A DNA stretch of 30,508 bases from JAEUIA01 sp038330085. Lineage in GTDB: Bacteria > Planctomycetota > UBA1135 > GCA-002686595. A model generated the notes under the pieces. That model saw only the letters and a program-made list of their open reading frames with translations, had not been told where the DNA came from and made no database searches. The position numbers were made by a program, and so were the translations under genes. Shown here one piece after another: positions 1 to 7,532 of the stretch. The stretch spans positions 1 through 30,508 of the forward strand of contig JBBQNP010000049.1 of NCBI GenBank assembly GCA_038330085.1, read 5' to 3'. Positions within the stretch are counted from its first letter, which is position 1, and every line of letters starts with the position of its first letter.

Positions 1-625
1 CTCCGGTCACCTGCAGATCGCGCGCGTCAAGGCCGAACGTCTGACGGCGGAGAGCGGCTACGGCGCCGTCGAGCTGCGCGACGTCGACACGCAGCACGAG
101 ATCGAAGCGCGCTCGAAATCAGGCCATGTGACCGCGGAATCCGTGAGCGGTTCGCGCGTGCATCTCGCGAGCGGCTACGGCGCGCTGCGCGTCAAGCACG
201 CGCAGGGCGAGCTCTCTCTCGAGACCTCGAGCGGCAGCATCAGCGTCGACGACGTGCAGTCCGCGCTGAACGCGAAGACCGGCTACGGATCGATCGACGT
301 CGACGGCACGTTCACGGCGCTCACGCTCGAAAGCAGCTCGGGCGGCGTGAAGGCGCGTGCTCGTCCGGGCAGCCGGATCGAATCGGCGTGGTCGCTCGCG
401 TCGAGCTACGGGCGCGTCGAGCTGCAGGCGCCGAAGGACTTGGCCTTCGATCTCGTCGCGAAGACGGGCTACGGACAGATCGACTGCGGTTACACGATGG
501 AGGTCGCGCCGGGTGCGCTCGCCAAGAGCGGTCGCGAGGTGCACAGCCGCGTGAACGGCGGCGGCAAGTCCGTCAGCCTCAGATCCAGCAGCGGCAACGT
601 GATCGTGACCCCCGCGGACAACTGA
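1..625 (+). CDS. DUF4097-like repetitive beta-strand protein, 5'-truncated
   Basis: The reading frame is open from the window edge (first full codon at 2) to TGA at 623-625, so the N-terminus is missing; a GTG at 128 is only an internal codon. The visible ~207 residues are a regular series of short strands that alternate SGYGA, TGYGS, SSYGR and TGYGQ turns with SSSG and KSGH turns. This looks like the right-handed beta-helix repeat of the DUF4097/DUF4098 'putative adhesin' families. No catalytic motif is visible. Such proteins are usually exported or membrane-tethered and of unknown function, and any signal peptide would lie upstream of the window. The rhodanese gene follows after 10 bp on the same strand, so they are probably co-transcribed. 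Family assignment rests on the repeat pattern alone. Confidence 0.7.
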   Translation, partial: SGHLQIARVKAERLTAESGYGAVELRDVDTQHEIEARSKSGHVTAESVSGSRVHLASGYGALRVKHAQGELSLETSSGSISVDDVQSALNAKTGYGSIDVDGTFTALTLESSSGGVKARARPGSRIESAWSLASSYGRVELQAPKDLAFDLVAKTGYGQIDCGYTMEVAPGALAKSGREVHSRVNGGGKSVSLRSSSGNVIVTPADN

Positions 626-635
626 TCCGCTGACC

Positions 636-1181
636 ATGGAGATCGCCGCCATCGTCGTCGCCGTCGTAGCCCTCGTCATTGCGCTCGCTGCGCGTTCGCG
701 TGCGTCGGGCATGCACAAGCAAATCGAGGACGCACAGAGCGAAGCGCGCCGACGCGTCGAGAACGTGCAGGCCGAGAACGAGAAGTCGCTCGAAACGTTG
801 CGGCGCATGCTCGCGCTGGTGGCGCGCGGCGAGAAGATCGACGAGGACATGATCCTCGAAGGCCGCTTGTGGCGTGAAGCCGACGTGCGCGAAGCGGTGC
901 AGATGGTGAGCGCGGGTAACGTGCGCATCGTCGACGTGCGCACGCCGCAGGAGACGGCTGCCGGCATCATCCCGGGTGCGCTGCTCATCCCGGTCGATCA
1001 GCTCGAAGCGCGCGTGCGCGAGATCGAGAAGGACGGCAGGAAGACGCTCGTGTACTGCCAGGGCGGATCGCGCTCGGCGGCGGCGTGCGAGTTCCTGTGC
1101 GCGCAAGGTCACGACAACCTGGTCAACCTCGCCGGGGGGTTCGGATCGTGGAACGGTCCGCGCGCGGTTCCGGGTCGCTGA
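636..1181 (+). CDS. Membrane-anchored rhodanese-like domain protein
   Basis: 181 aa. Residues 4-20 are a single hydrophobic helix (IAAIVVAVVALVIALAA), followed by a charged coiled-coil-like stretch (about 25-65) and then a rhodanese domain (about 85-178). The domain shows the VDVRTPQE strand and the active-site loop YCQGGSRSA, whose Cys would carry the persulfide. GGFGSWNG near the end matches the family's usual 'GG...W' closing motif. Rhodaneses move sulfur from thiosulfate or persulfides to thiol acceptors or serve as persulfide carriers; the substrate here is unknown. The start ATG lies 10 bp after the upstream stop. The coiled-coil linker between anchor and domain suggests it oligomerises or stands off the membrane (inference). 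Confidence 0.85.
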   Translation: MEIAAIVVAVVALVIALAARSRASGMHKQIEDAQSEARRRVENVQAENEKSLETLRRMLALVARGEKIDEDMILEGRLWREADVREAVQMVSAGNVRIVDVRTPQETAAGIIPGALLIPVDQLEARVREIEKDGRKTLVYCQGGSRSAAACEFLCAQGHDNLVNLAGGFGSWNGPRAVPGR

Positions 1182-1227
1182 GGTTCACCTGACGAAGGCG
1201 CCCCGCTCCGCGCCGAAGAGCAGCACA

Positions 1228-1953
1228 ATGGACGCGAGGGTGGTTCGACTCGACACTGACCGGATCACGATGGCTTCCAGGAACGACTCTTCGAGACAGG
1301 GTGCTGAGGCGACGACGCAAGCTCGACGTCCGGCAGGATTCCGCTTGGTCTGGATCGCGGTCATCATCAGCGTCGGGTCGACGCTCTACTACGGGTTCAG
1401 TGGGAAGCGCGGGTCGATCGATCCCACTTCGATCACGCCGACCTCGAGCGTCGCGGAATTACGCCGGCAGGGTGCAGCTCTGTTCGAAGAGGGCCGCTAT
1501 GCGGACGCCGTGGACGCGTACGAGCGCGCGCTCGGCCTCGAGGACGACGTGCCGACGTGCATCAACTACGGCAACGCACTCAAAAAGCTCGGTCGTGTCG
1601 ACGACGCCGATGCGCAATACCGCCGCGTGCTCGCGCGCGATCCGCGCAACGCGACAGCGTGGTTCAACCTCGGCAACCTGATGCGCGACGCGCGGCACGA
1701 CGCGCGCGGGGCGGTCGAGGCCTTTCGCCACGCGACCGAGTCCGATCCGCAGATGGCCGTGGCGCACTTCAGCCTGGGTGCGGCGTTGATCGACCTCGGC
1801 GACTACGAAGCCGCCATCGCATCGATCCAGGCTGCGCTGCAGCTCGCGCCGGAGAACGTGACGTGGCGCAAGGACGCCGAAAACGCGCTGACCCTCGCGC
1901 ACGTGCGCGACGCCGAGAAAAAAGGCCTGTTGCAGCCTCCCGCGCACAAGTGA
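1228..1953 (+). CDS. Single-pass membrane TPR protein
   Basis: 241 aa from the ATG at 1228, which has a GAAGAG purine stretch 8 nt upstream; an in-frame ATG at 1270 is the alternative. The frame stays open further upstream, but there it overlaps the rhodanese gene. A hydrophobic helix at about 40-57 follows a basic segment, so the C-terminal part probably faces the periplasm. Four tetratricopeptide repeats fill residues 75-215, each with the G-x-Y/D-x-x-A pattern: AALFEEGRYADAVDAYERAL, a repeat starting NYGNALKKLGR, one starting NLGNLMRDA, and SLGAALIDLGDYEAAIASIQ. TPRs bind proteins, but the partner is unknown. It may share a transcript with the rhodanese 46 bp upstream. Confidence 0.8.
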   Translation: MDARVVRLDTDRITMASRNDSSRQGAEATTQARRPAGFRLVWIAVIISVGSTLYYGFSGKRGSIDPTSITPTSSVAELRRQGAALFEEGRYADAVDAYERALGLEDDVPTCINYGNALKKLGRVDDADAQYRRVLARDPRNATAWFNLGNLMRDARHDARGAVEAFRHATESDPQMAVAHFSLGAALIDLGDYEAAIASIQAALQLAPENVTWRKDAENALTLAHVRDAEKKGLLQPPAHK

Positions 1954-2027
1954 TCTGGAGTCGGAGGTCGTGTCGAGAGACACTGCCGGCCGATATCCGA
2001 GACACGTACGAGATGCAGAGGCGAGAT

Positions 2028-2031
2028 GGAG
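2028..2031 (+). promoter_or_regulatory. Ribosome binding site deciding the aldehyde dehydrogenase start
   Basis: GGAG lies 5 nt before the ATG at 2037. The in-frame ATG at 2013 has no comparable site, so 2037 is preferred even though the frame is open far upstream. Confidence 0.5.
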
Positions 2032-2036
2032 ATGCG

Positions 2037-3407
2037 ATGAGCCTGACGATCACGAACCCGGCGACGCTCGACGTCGTGCGCACGATCGAGACCGACGATG
2101 CCGCGGCACGCAGCCGCAAGCTCGACGGCGCGCGCGCTGCGTTCCTGAAATGGCGACGCGTGCCGCTCGAGCGCCGTATCACGGAGGTGCGCGCTGCGAT
2201 GGAGACGTTCCGTCGCGACAAGGAGGCGATCGCGCGTGAGATCAGCCTGCAGATGGGCAAGCCGGTCGCGCAGGCACGCGGCGAGGTCGACACGCTGCTC
2301 GCGCGCGTCGAGCACATGCTTGAGATCGCGCCGACGGTCCTCGCGCCCGAAGTGTTGCCCGAGAAGCCGGGCTTTGCGCGCCGCATCGAGCGCGAGCCGC
2401 TGGGCGTCGTGCTCGACATCGCGGCCTGGAACTATCCGCTGCTCGTGCCGGTCAACGTCATCGTGCCGGCGCTCGTCGCGGGGAACGCGGTGGTGCTCAA
2501 GCACAGTCCGAAGACGCCGCTGACGGGGATGCGCTTCGAGCAAGCACTCTCGACGTTGTCGGTTCCCGGCATCTTCGCCCACGTCGTCGTGCCCGACAGC
2601 GAAGCCGCGAGCCTCGTCGCCGATCCGCGCGTCGACCACGTCGCGTTCACAGGCTCCGTGAAGACCGGCAAGAGCGTCTACAAGATCGCCGGCGAGCGCA
2701 TGATCGACGCCGGCCTCGAGCTCGGCGGCAAGGATCCGGCCTACGTCGCCGAGGACGCCGACCTCGATTTCGCGGCGGAAAACGTGGTGGACGGAGCCTG
2801 TTACAACGCGGGACAGTCGTGCTGTGCAGTCGAGCGTGTCTACGTTCACCATTCGCTGTACGACCGCTTCCTCGAGCGCGCGCAGAAGAACGTCGCCGCG
2901 TACCGGCTCGGCGATCCGCTCGATGACGCGACGACGATGGGCCCGCTCATCGACGAGCGCGCGCTCGAAGCCGTCCACGCGCAGCTCCGCGATGCTCTCG
3001 CCAAGGGTGCGCGCATCGTGTCGGGCGGACGGCGTTGGAAAGACGGTCGCGGCTGGTACTGGGAGCCGACCTTGATTGCCGACTGTCCCGCCGACGCGGA
3101 CGTCATGCGCGAGGAGACGTTCGGTCCGATCGTGCCGGTGTGCGCGGTGAAGGGCGACGCCGAAGCGCTCGCGCTGATGAACGACAGCCGCTATGGACTG
3201 ACCGCTTCGATCTGGACGAAGGACCCCGCGCGCGTCGAGCGCATAGCGCGCGATCTCGACGTCGGCACGGTGTTCCAAAACCGCTGCGACTACCTCGATC
3301 CCGCGCTGCCGTGGACCGGCGTCAAGGACAGCGGCATGGGTTCGTCCCTTTCGCAGTACGGCTATTACGCGCTGACGCGGCCGAAGAGCCTGCACTTCCG
3401 GCGCTGA
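2037..3407 (+). CDS. NAD(P)-dependent aldehyde dehydrogenase (ALDH superfamily)
   Basis: 456 aa, full length for the shorter ALDH class. It oxidises an aldehyde to the carboxylic acid with NAD(P)+. Visible motifs are AWNYPLL with the oxyanion-hole Asn132, the cofactor-binding segment LKHSPKTP, FTGSVKTG, LELGGKDP with general-base Glu228, NAGQSCCAVERV with nucleophile Cys262 (Cys263 is adjacent), EETFGPIV, and a normal C-terminal PWTGVKDSGMG. The compact size and GQSCCA motif resemble the succinate-semialdehyde or general aliphatic group, but the substrate cannot be read from the sequence. It is preceded by an 83-bp gap after the TPR gene. A GTGCA-TCC-TGCAC inverted repeat follows the stop. 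Confidence 0.93.
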   Translation: MSLTITNPATLDVVRTIETDDAAARSRKLDGARAAFLKWRRVPLERRITEVRAAMETFRRDKEAIAREISLQMGKPVAQARGEVDTLLARVEHMLEIAPTVLAPEVLPEKPGFARRIEREPLGVVLDIAAWNYPLLVPVNVIVPALVAGNAVVLKHSPKTPLTGMRFEQALSTLSVPGIFAHVVVPDSEAASLVADPRVDHVAFTGSVKTGKSVYKIAGERMIDAGLELGGKDPAYVAEDADLDFAAENVVDGACYNAGQSCCAVERVYVHHSLYDRFLERAQKNVAAYRLGDPLDDATTMGPLIDERALEAVHAQLRDALAKGARIVSGGRRWKDGRGWYWEPTLIADCPADADVMREETFGPIVPVCAVKGDAEALALMNDSRYGLTASIWTKDPARVERIARDLDVGTVFQNRCDYLDPALPWTGVKDSGMGSSLSQYGYYALTRPKSLHFRR

Positions 3408-3418
3408 AACGCTCGGTC

Positions 3419-3431
3419 GTGCATCCTGCAC
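3419..3431 (+). terminator. Short inverted repeat after the aldehyde dehydrogenase
   Basis: A perfect 5-bp stem GTGCA-TCC-TGCAC lies 11 nt after the stop codon. It has no T-run and the stem is short, so it is a weak terminator candidate; it could instead belong with the palindromes further downstream. Confidence 0.25.
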
Positions 3432-3494
3432 ACGCGCTGCTTCGAAAGTGAGGAAGCTCGTCGTCGAACGCGCGAGTGCATTGCAACAATCAGG

Positions 3495-3547
3495 TGTGCG
3501 CACGCGCACATCGGGCCGACTCTCAGGCCCCTGTGCGATTGCGCACG
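3495..3547. promoter_or_regulatory. Two copies of a TGTGCG-N4-CGCAC palindrome, candidate operator
   Basis: TGTGCG-CACG-CGCACA occupies 3495-3510 and is perfect. TGTGCG-ATTG-CGCACG occupies 3532-3547 with one outer mismatch. The centres are 37 bp apart in the 186-bp gene-free stretch before the secreted toroid protein at 3594. Twin palindromes of the same sequence are typical of a dimeric repressor or activator site. The binding protein is unknown. Confidence 0.4.
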
Positions 3548-3593
3548 TAGAGAGTTCGTCCCCGATCGAAATCGAGAGGACTAGAATCCTGAC

Positions 3594-5519
3594 GTGGGAC
3601 ACATCGCTCGGCTCTGTCTCGTTCTGGCGTGCGTCCTTCCGTCGTTGCGAGCGCAAGCGCCGCCGGTACCGCAAGCGAAGATCGACGCAGCCATCGATCT
3701 CGGTATTGCGCACCTGCTCGAGCTCTACCAGGACGGCGAAGGCCGCGATCCGCGCGTCAAGCCGGGCGCGGCGATGACGCTGACCGACCGAACCGGGTTG
3801 CGCGCGCTGGTCGTGTACACGCTGCTCAAGTCGGGTGTTTCTCTGCACAGCCCGGTCGTCGAGAAGCTCGTTTCGCACCTCGGGTCCGAGCGCTTCACGA
3901 GCAACTACGACGTGTCGTGCATGCTGCTCGCGCTCGTCGCGCTCGATCCCGTCGGACAGCGCGGATGGATCGACGAACTCACGACCTATCTCGTCAAGCA
4001 CCGCGAGCAGGCCGGCGACTTCGGTTACCCAGGCGGTGGCGACCTGTCGAACACGCAGTTCGTCGCCTTCGCGTTGCACGCAGCCGCGTCGGTGGGCGTC
4101 GCCATTCCCGTCGAAGTGTGGAGCGATCTCGCGCGCGCAGTGTCGGGCTATCACTTCAAGGACGGCGGATTCGGCTACATGGCCGGCACGCCGAGCTCGA
4201 ACACCATGACCGCGGCCGGCGTGGGCGTGCTCGCGATCTGCGAGATCGAGCTCGCGCGCGCGGGCGCACTCGATGACGACACGGCGCGGTCGATGCGGCG
4301 CGCTCGTGCCGAGGGCCTCGAGTGGCTCGCACGCCTGCCGGCATTTGGCAGCGAGACGATGCACGGCGGCTGGTTGCACTACTTCCTCTACGGGCTCGAG
4401 CGCGTCGGCGACCTGACCACGATCGACACGATCGGCGATCACGACTGGTACAACGAAGGTGCTGCCTACCTCGTCGATGCGCAGGACGCGCACGGCGATT
4501 GGCCCGGAACGTACGAGCGCGCCCCCACCCTCTTCGCTTTGCTCTTCCTCGCGCGCGCGAACGCCGCGGTACGCACGGGAGCACGCTTCGCACCGACCAC
4601 GGGACCGAGGCCGCGGCCATTCCAACACACGGCCGGCACCGACGTCGCGGGCGGCGCGATGCTGGACGCCGAAGGAACGCGCACGCTGCGCATGTGGGTC
4701 ACGCGCCTCGTCTCGCCCGCGAATGCCGCGTACGAGTGGCCTGAGGAGCACGGTCGCGGTCCGCATGTCGCGCTCGTCGAATACTTGCTGGACGACAAGA
4801 CGATCGAGGTCGCGCTCGGGGATCCGGAGCGTCCGGCCGGCGATCAGCGCTTTGCATGCGAGCATCGCAACATCGCGCCCGGACATCATCGACTCACGGC
4901 CAAGGTCCATGTCTGCCAGCCCGGAGCGCGCGACGCGAAGGGAGTGCGTTCGGCGCACGGCGACAATCCCTCGGGTCCGGCTCCCGAAGATCACATCATC
5001 ACCACGAACGGGGTCGAGATCGATGTCGACGAGGGCGCGCCGGCTGCCGTCGACGAGCCGGGCTACGATCCTGACCTCGATCTCGTGTTGCGGAGCCACG
5101 CCAAGGCGTCGGGTTCGTCGGTGTTGTCGAAGCTGTCCGGATGGGACGCCACGTTCACGGCGCACCACGTGATCGACGGCACCCCGCGATCGGCCTGGAT
5201 CGCCGCGCTCGAGGACGAACATCCGCTCTTGAACGTGCGCCTTGAGGAGGCGCAGCGCGGCAACGTCGTGCGCATCGCACTCGCGCGCCTGGTGCCGCGA
5301 TCACCCGATGTGCTCACCTTGCCGCGCGAGATCTCGGTCTCGATCAACGGCGCCGCCGCACGCACGATCTCGATCGATTCGGACACGCGCACGTGGTTCG
5401 AGTTGAAGCTCGATCGGTCGAAGCTCGTCAACTCGATCGAAGTCCGGCTGATCGGACGTCAGGCGCAAAACTCAACCGTCGGCATCGGCGAAGTCGCGCT
5501 CTTCCTCGAGAGCAAGTGA
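3594..5519 (+). CDS. Secreted prenyltransferase/squalene-cyclase-fold (alpha/alpha toroid) protein
   Basis: 641 aa from a GTG start; the encoded N-terminus is a clear signal peptide ending LRA|QA near residue 21. Residues about 25-325 carry repeats of the terpene cyclase/prenyltransferase toroid, seen as GDFGYPGGG ... SNTQFVAFALHAA, DGGFGYMAGTPSSNTMTAAGVG and HGDWPGTYERAPTLFALLFLARA. The cyclase DXDD motif is not evident, so enzymatic cyclisation should not be assumed; many planctomycete members are secreted and uncharacterised. The C-terminal third is different. Its last ~150 residues (DGTPRSAWIA ... VNSIEVRLIG ... IGEVALFLESK) look like a discoidin/F5-8C-type beta-sandwich, which is a tentative assignment. 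The gene stands alone behind the two palindromes and converges on the next gene with only 22 bp between stops. Confidence 0.8.
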   Translation: MGHIARLCLVLACVLPSLRAQAPPVPQAKIDAAIDLGIAHLLELYQDGEGRDPRVKPGAAMTLTDRTGLRALVVYTLLKSGVSLHSPVVEKLVSHLGSERFTSNYDVSCMLLALVALDPVGQRGWIDELTTYLVKHREQAGDFGYPGGGDLSNTQFVAFALHAAASVGVAIPVEVWSDLARAVSGYHFKDGGFGYMAGTPSSNTMTAAGVGVLAICEIELARAGALDDDTARSMRRARAEGLEWLARLPAFGSETMHGGWLHYFLYGLERVGDLTTIDTIGDHDWYNEGAAYLVDAQDAHGDWPGTYERAPTLFALLFLARANAAVRTGARFAPTTGPRPRPFQHTAGTDVAGGAMLDAEGTRTLRMWVTRLVSPANAAYEWPEEHGRGPHVALVEYLLDDKTIEVALGDPERPAGDQRFACEHRNIAPGHHRLTAKVHVCQPGARDAKGVRSAHGDNPSGPAPEDHIITTNGVEIDVDEGAPAAVDEPGYDPDLDLVLRSHAKASGSSVLSKLSGWDATFTAHHVIDGTPRSAWIAALEDEHPLLNVRLEEAQRGNVVRIALARLVPRSPDVLTLPREISVSINGAAARTISIDSDTRTWFELKLDRSKLVNSIEVRLIGRQAQNSTVGIGEVALFLESK

Positions 5520-5541
5520 ACCTCGGAGTGACGGCGTCGCC

Positions 5542-5988
5542 TCAGATTTCGGGATCCCTTCTCACGAGGCGATCGAGGAAGTGCTCGTCACGGTACAGCG
5601 CCTTCACGCGCGGACTCGTCAACACGCGCAGGTCCCAGACGAGCAGCAAGACGAACACGGTCCACACGAGCGCGGTCGTGAGTCCGCTCACGGCATGACC
5701 GTTGATCCGAACTTGTGCGCTGCCCGTGATCAGCGCGATCGGCGCGAGGACGACCGGCACGACGATGGTCAACCACAACGCTTGGGTTCTCGCTCCGCGG
5801 AACAGCCCGAGCAGGCCCCAGCCCACGAACAGGTACAGCACACCGAAATCGATCGCGAAGCCGCCGATTCCGTCCTTGACGATGCCGAGCACGATGTTGA
5901 TCGCCGCAGTGGCGCCGACCGCGAGGTTGCAGCACGCCAACCAGCGCAGCTCGAGCGGGATCTTCGGTCGCTGTGCGGGCTGGTCCAT
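5542..5988 (-). CDS. Small polytopic membrane protein, unknown function
   Basis: 148 aa from an ATG. Four hydrophobic segments are visible: about 17-37 (LACCNLAVGATAAINIVLGI), 43-63, 70-90 and 107-127. The N-terminus is hydrophilic, and the C-terminus is basic and cytosolic-looking (SPRVKALYRDEHFLDRLVRRDPEI). I recognise no family signature or catalytic residue. It is the last gene of the minus-strand series that starts at 10261, 80 bp after the DCC-family gene. Continuous hydrophobic periodicity and lack of frame disruption support it as a real gene. Confidence 0.65.
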   Translation of the reverse strand: MDQPAQRPKIPLELRWLACCNLAVGATAAINIVLGIVKDGIGGFAIDFGVLYLFVGWGLLGLFRGARTQALWLTIVVPVVLAPIALITGSAQVRINGHAVSGLTTALVWTVFVLLLVWDLRVLTSPRVKALYRDEHFLDRLVRRDPEI

Positions 5989-6068
5989 GTCTTCGAAGGA
6001 TAGTGGCTTTGCAGAATAGAGCAGGTTTCCGCGGCGCGCCCTGTGTCAGCCCGGATCGTTCGTGGAGT

Positions 6069-6515
6069 TCACGCGATGAACCGTTCGCGCCATCCCGGCT
6101 TGGGCACGCCGCACGCACGCGGTCGCGCGAACCAGCGATGGCGGTTGCGCGCGATGAAGCGGTAGACGGCGTCGCGCACGAAGCGCGGGACGATCACGAA
6201 CGGATAGAAGATCGGCCACGGCCATTTCAGCTTGCGCACCACGCGCAGCGCAGCGGTCGAGCGCATGTGCACCTTGCCCGATTCGATGAGCACCATCGTG
6301 TCGAGATCGTCGGGCGGGAGGCCGGCTGCGCCTAGTTGGGCGCGTGCGAACTCGGACTGCAACGCAGCGAACTGGAAGTATCCGCGCGGATCACGCGGCA
6401 GCACGAACTGCACCAGGTGGTCGCAGAGACCGCAGTCACCGTCGTAGAGGATCACCGCTCCCCGAACATCCGCGGACGGCGGGAGGGACTGCGATGGCTG
6501 ATTGCTGGAGCTCAT
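6069..6515 (-). CDS. DCC-family thiol-disulfide oxidoreductase (DUF393/YuxK-like)
   Basis: 148 aa from the ATG at 6515, which has GGGA 5 nt upstream; a GTG at 6533 would add six residues but has no ribosome binding site. The family signature DGDCGLCD is present, with the redox-active pair Cys28 and Cys31 just after the first strand (AVILYDGDCGLC). It continues with FAALQSEFAR, as is usual for DUF393, and ends with a basic tail. Members are small thioredoxin-like proteins thought to exchange dithiols. Some are fused to or partnered with membrane electron carriers, but the partner here is unknown. The membrane protein downstream (5542-5988) is a possible companion by position only. Confidence 0.85.
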   Translation of the reverse strand: MSSSNQPSQSLPPSADVRGAVILYDGDCGLCDHLVQFVLPRDPRGYFQFAALQSEFARAQLGAAGLPPDDLDTMVLIESGKVHMRSTAALRVVRKLKWPWPIFYPFVIVPRFVRDAVYRFIARNRHRWFARPRACGVPKPGWRERFIA

Positions 6516-6605
6516 CCATCCCGATGTTCGCACACCGAGGCTGCGCGAGCATCACGGACGAGGACGGAGTTCGCCGAAGGAGGGCGTCAAGCGAGATCGC
6601 GCGGC

Positions 6606-7379
6606 TCACTCCGGCGTGACGTAGGCCGCAGTGATCCCGCCGTCGACCATCAGCTCGGCGCCCGTCATGTACGACGAGTCATCCGAGGCGAGGAACAACG
6701 CGGCCTTGGCCATCTCCTTCGCTTCGCCGAACCGCCCCATCGGGATGTGCACGAGACGGCGCTGCTTCTTGGCGTCGGTGTCGAGGAACTTCATCAAGAG
6801 CTCGGTCTTGAGCGGACCAGGACACAGCGCGTTGACGCGGATTTTCTCGCGCGCGTGGATCACGGCGAGCTCACGCGTCATCGCGACGACGCCGCCCTTG
6901 CTCGCGGTGTAGGCCAATTGCGGGGTCGCTGCACCCACGCTCGCAACGAACGAAGCTGTGTTGATGATCGATCCCCCACCGGCTCGGCGCAGCGCCGGAA
7001 TGCCGTGCTTGCAGCCGAGGAAAACGCCCTTGAGGTTGATCGCCATCGTCTTGTCCCAGACGTCTTCGCTCGTTTTCACGGCGTCGTCGTCGTCGCCGAG
7101 CATCACGCCGGCGTTGTTGAACAAGACGTCGAGGCGGCCAAACGTCGTCTCCGCGAACTTGACCATCGCGGCGCAGTCGGAGTCCTTCGACACGTCGGCG
7201 CGCACGAAGGCTGCCTCACCGCCGGCCTGCTTGACGCGCTTGACCGTCTCGAGCGCGCCCTTCTCGTTCACGTCGACGACGACGACGCGCGCTCCTTCCG
7301 CCGCGAATGCCAACGCCGACTCGCCGCCGATTCCGCCACCTGCGCCCGTGATGAGCGCGACTTTGCCTTTGAGTCGCAT
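6606..7379 (-). CDS. Short-chain dehydrogenase/reductase (classical SDR)
   Basis: 257 aa from the ATG at 7379, the standard length of classical SDRs; longer in-frame starts up to 7520 would add a non-homologous N-terminus. The cofactor motif TGAGGGIG is at 11-18. Asp36 at the end of the second strand points to NAD(H) rather than NADP(H). NNAG is at 88-91, followed by the catalytic set Asn115, Ser143 (NTASF), Tyr157 and Lys161 (YTASK). A C-terminal GAELMVDGG is also typical. It oxidises or reduces an alcohol/carbonyl pair; the substrate is not readable. It lies 153 bp downstream of the glutamine-synthetase-family gene on the same strand, so the two may act in one catabolic pathway (inference). 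Confidence 0.92.
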   Translation of the reverse strand: MRLKGKVALITGAGGGIGGESALAFAAEGARVVVVDVNEKGALETVKRVKQAGGEAAFVRADVSKDSDCAAMVKFAETTFGRLDVLFNNAGVMLGDDDDAVKTSEDVWDKTMAINLKGVFLGCKHGIPALRRAGGGSIINTASFVASVGAATPQLAYTASKGGVVAMTRELAVIHAREKIRVNALCPGPLKTELLMKFLDTDAKKQRRLVHIPMGRFGEAKEMAKAALFLASDDSSYMTGAELMVDGGITAAYVTPE

Positions 7380-7532
7380 GGAGAGGGAAGTACCTCGCCG
7401 CGCGCTCGGGAACAAGTCGCCACCGGGCCGGGTTCCGACTGCGAGGACCTGCGAACCAGCGCAAGTCGGGAACATGGACGTGGCGCATGTACGCGCCGCG
7501 GCCGGACGACCCACAGCCAATCCTCGCGTGCT

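Noticed and set aside
1803..5222. A 1139-codon open frame on the minus strand opposite the TPR, aldehyde dehydrogenase and toroid genes
   Set aside because: Its product is Arg/Asp/Val-rich without any domain, and the plus-strand frames have full family motifs. It is a by-product of GC-rich third positions.
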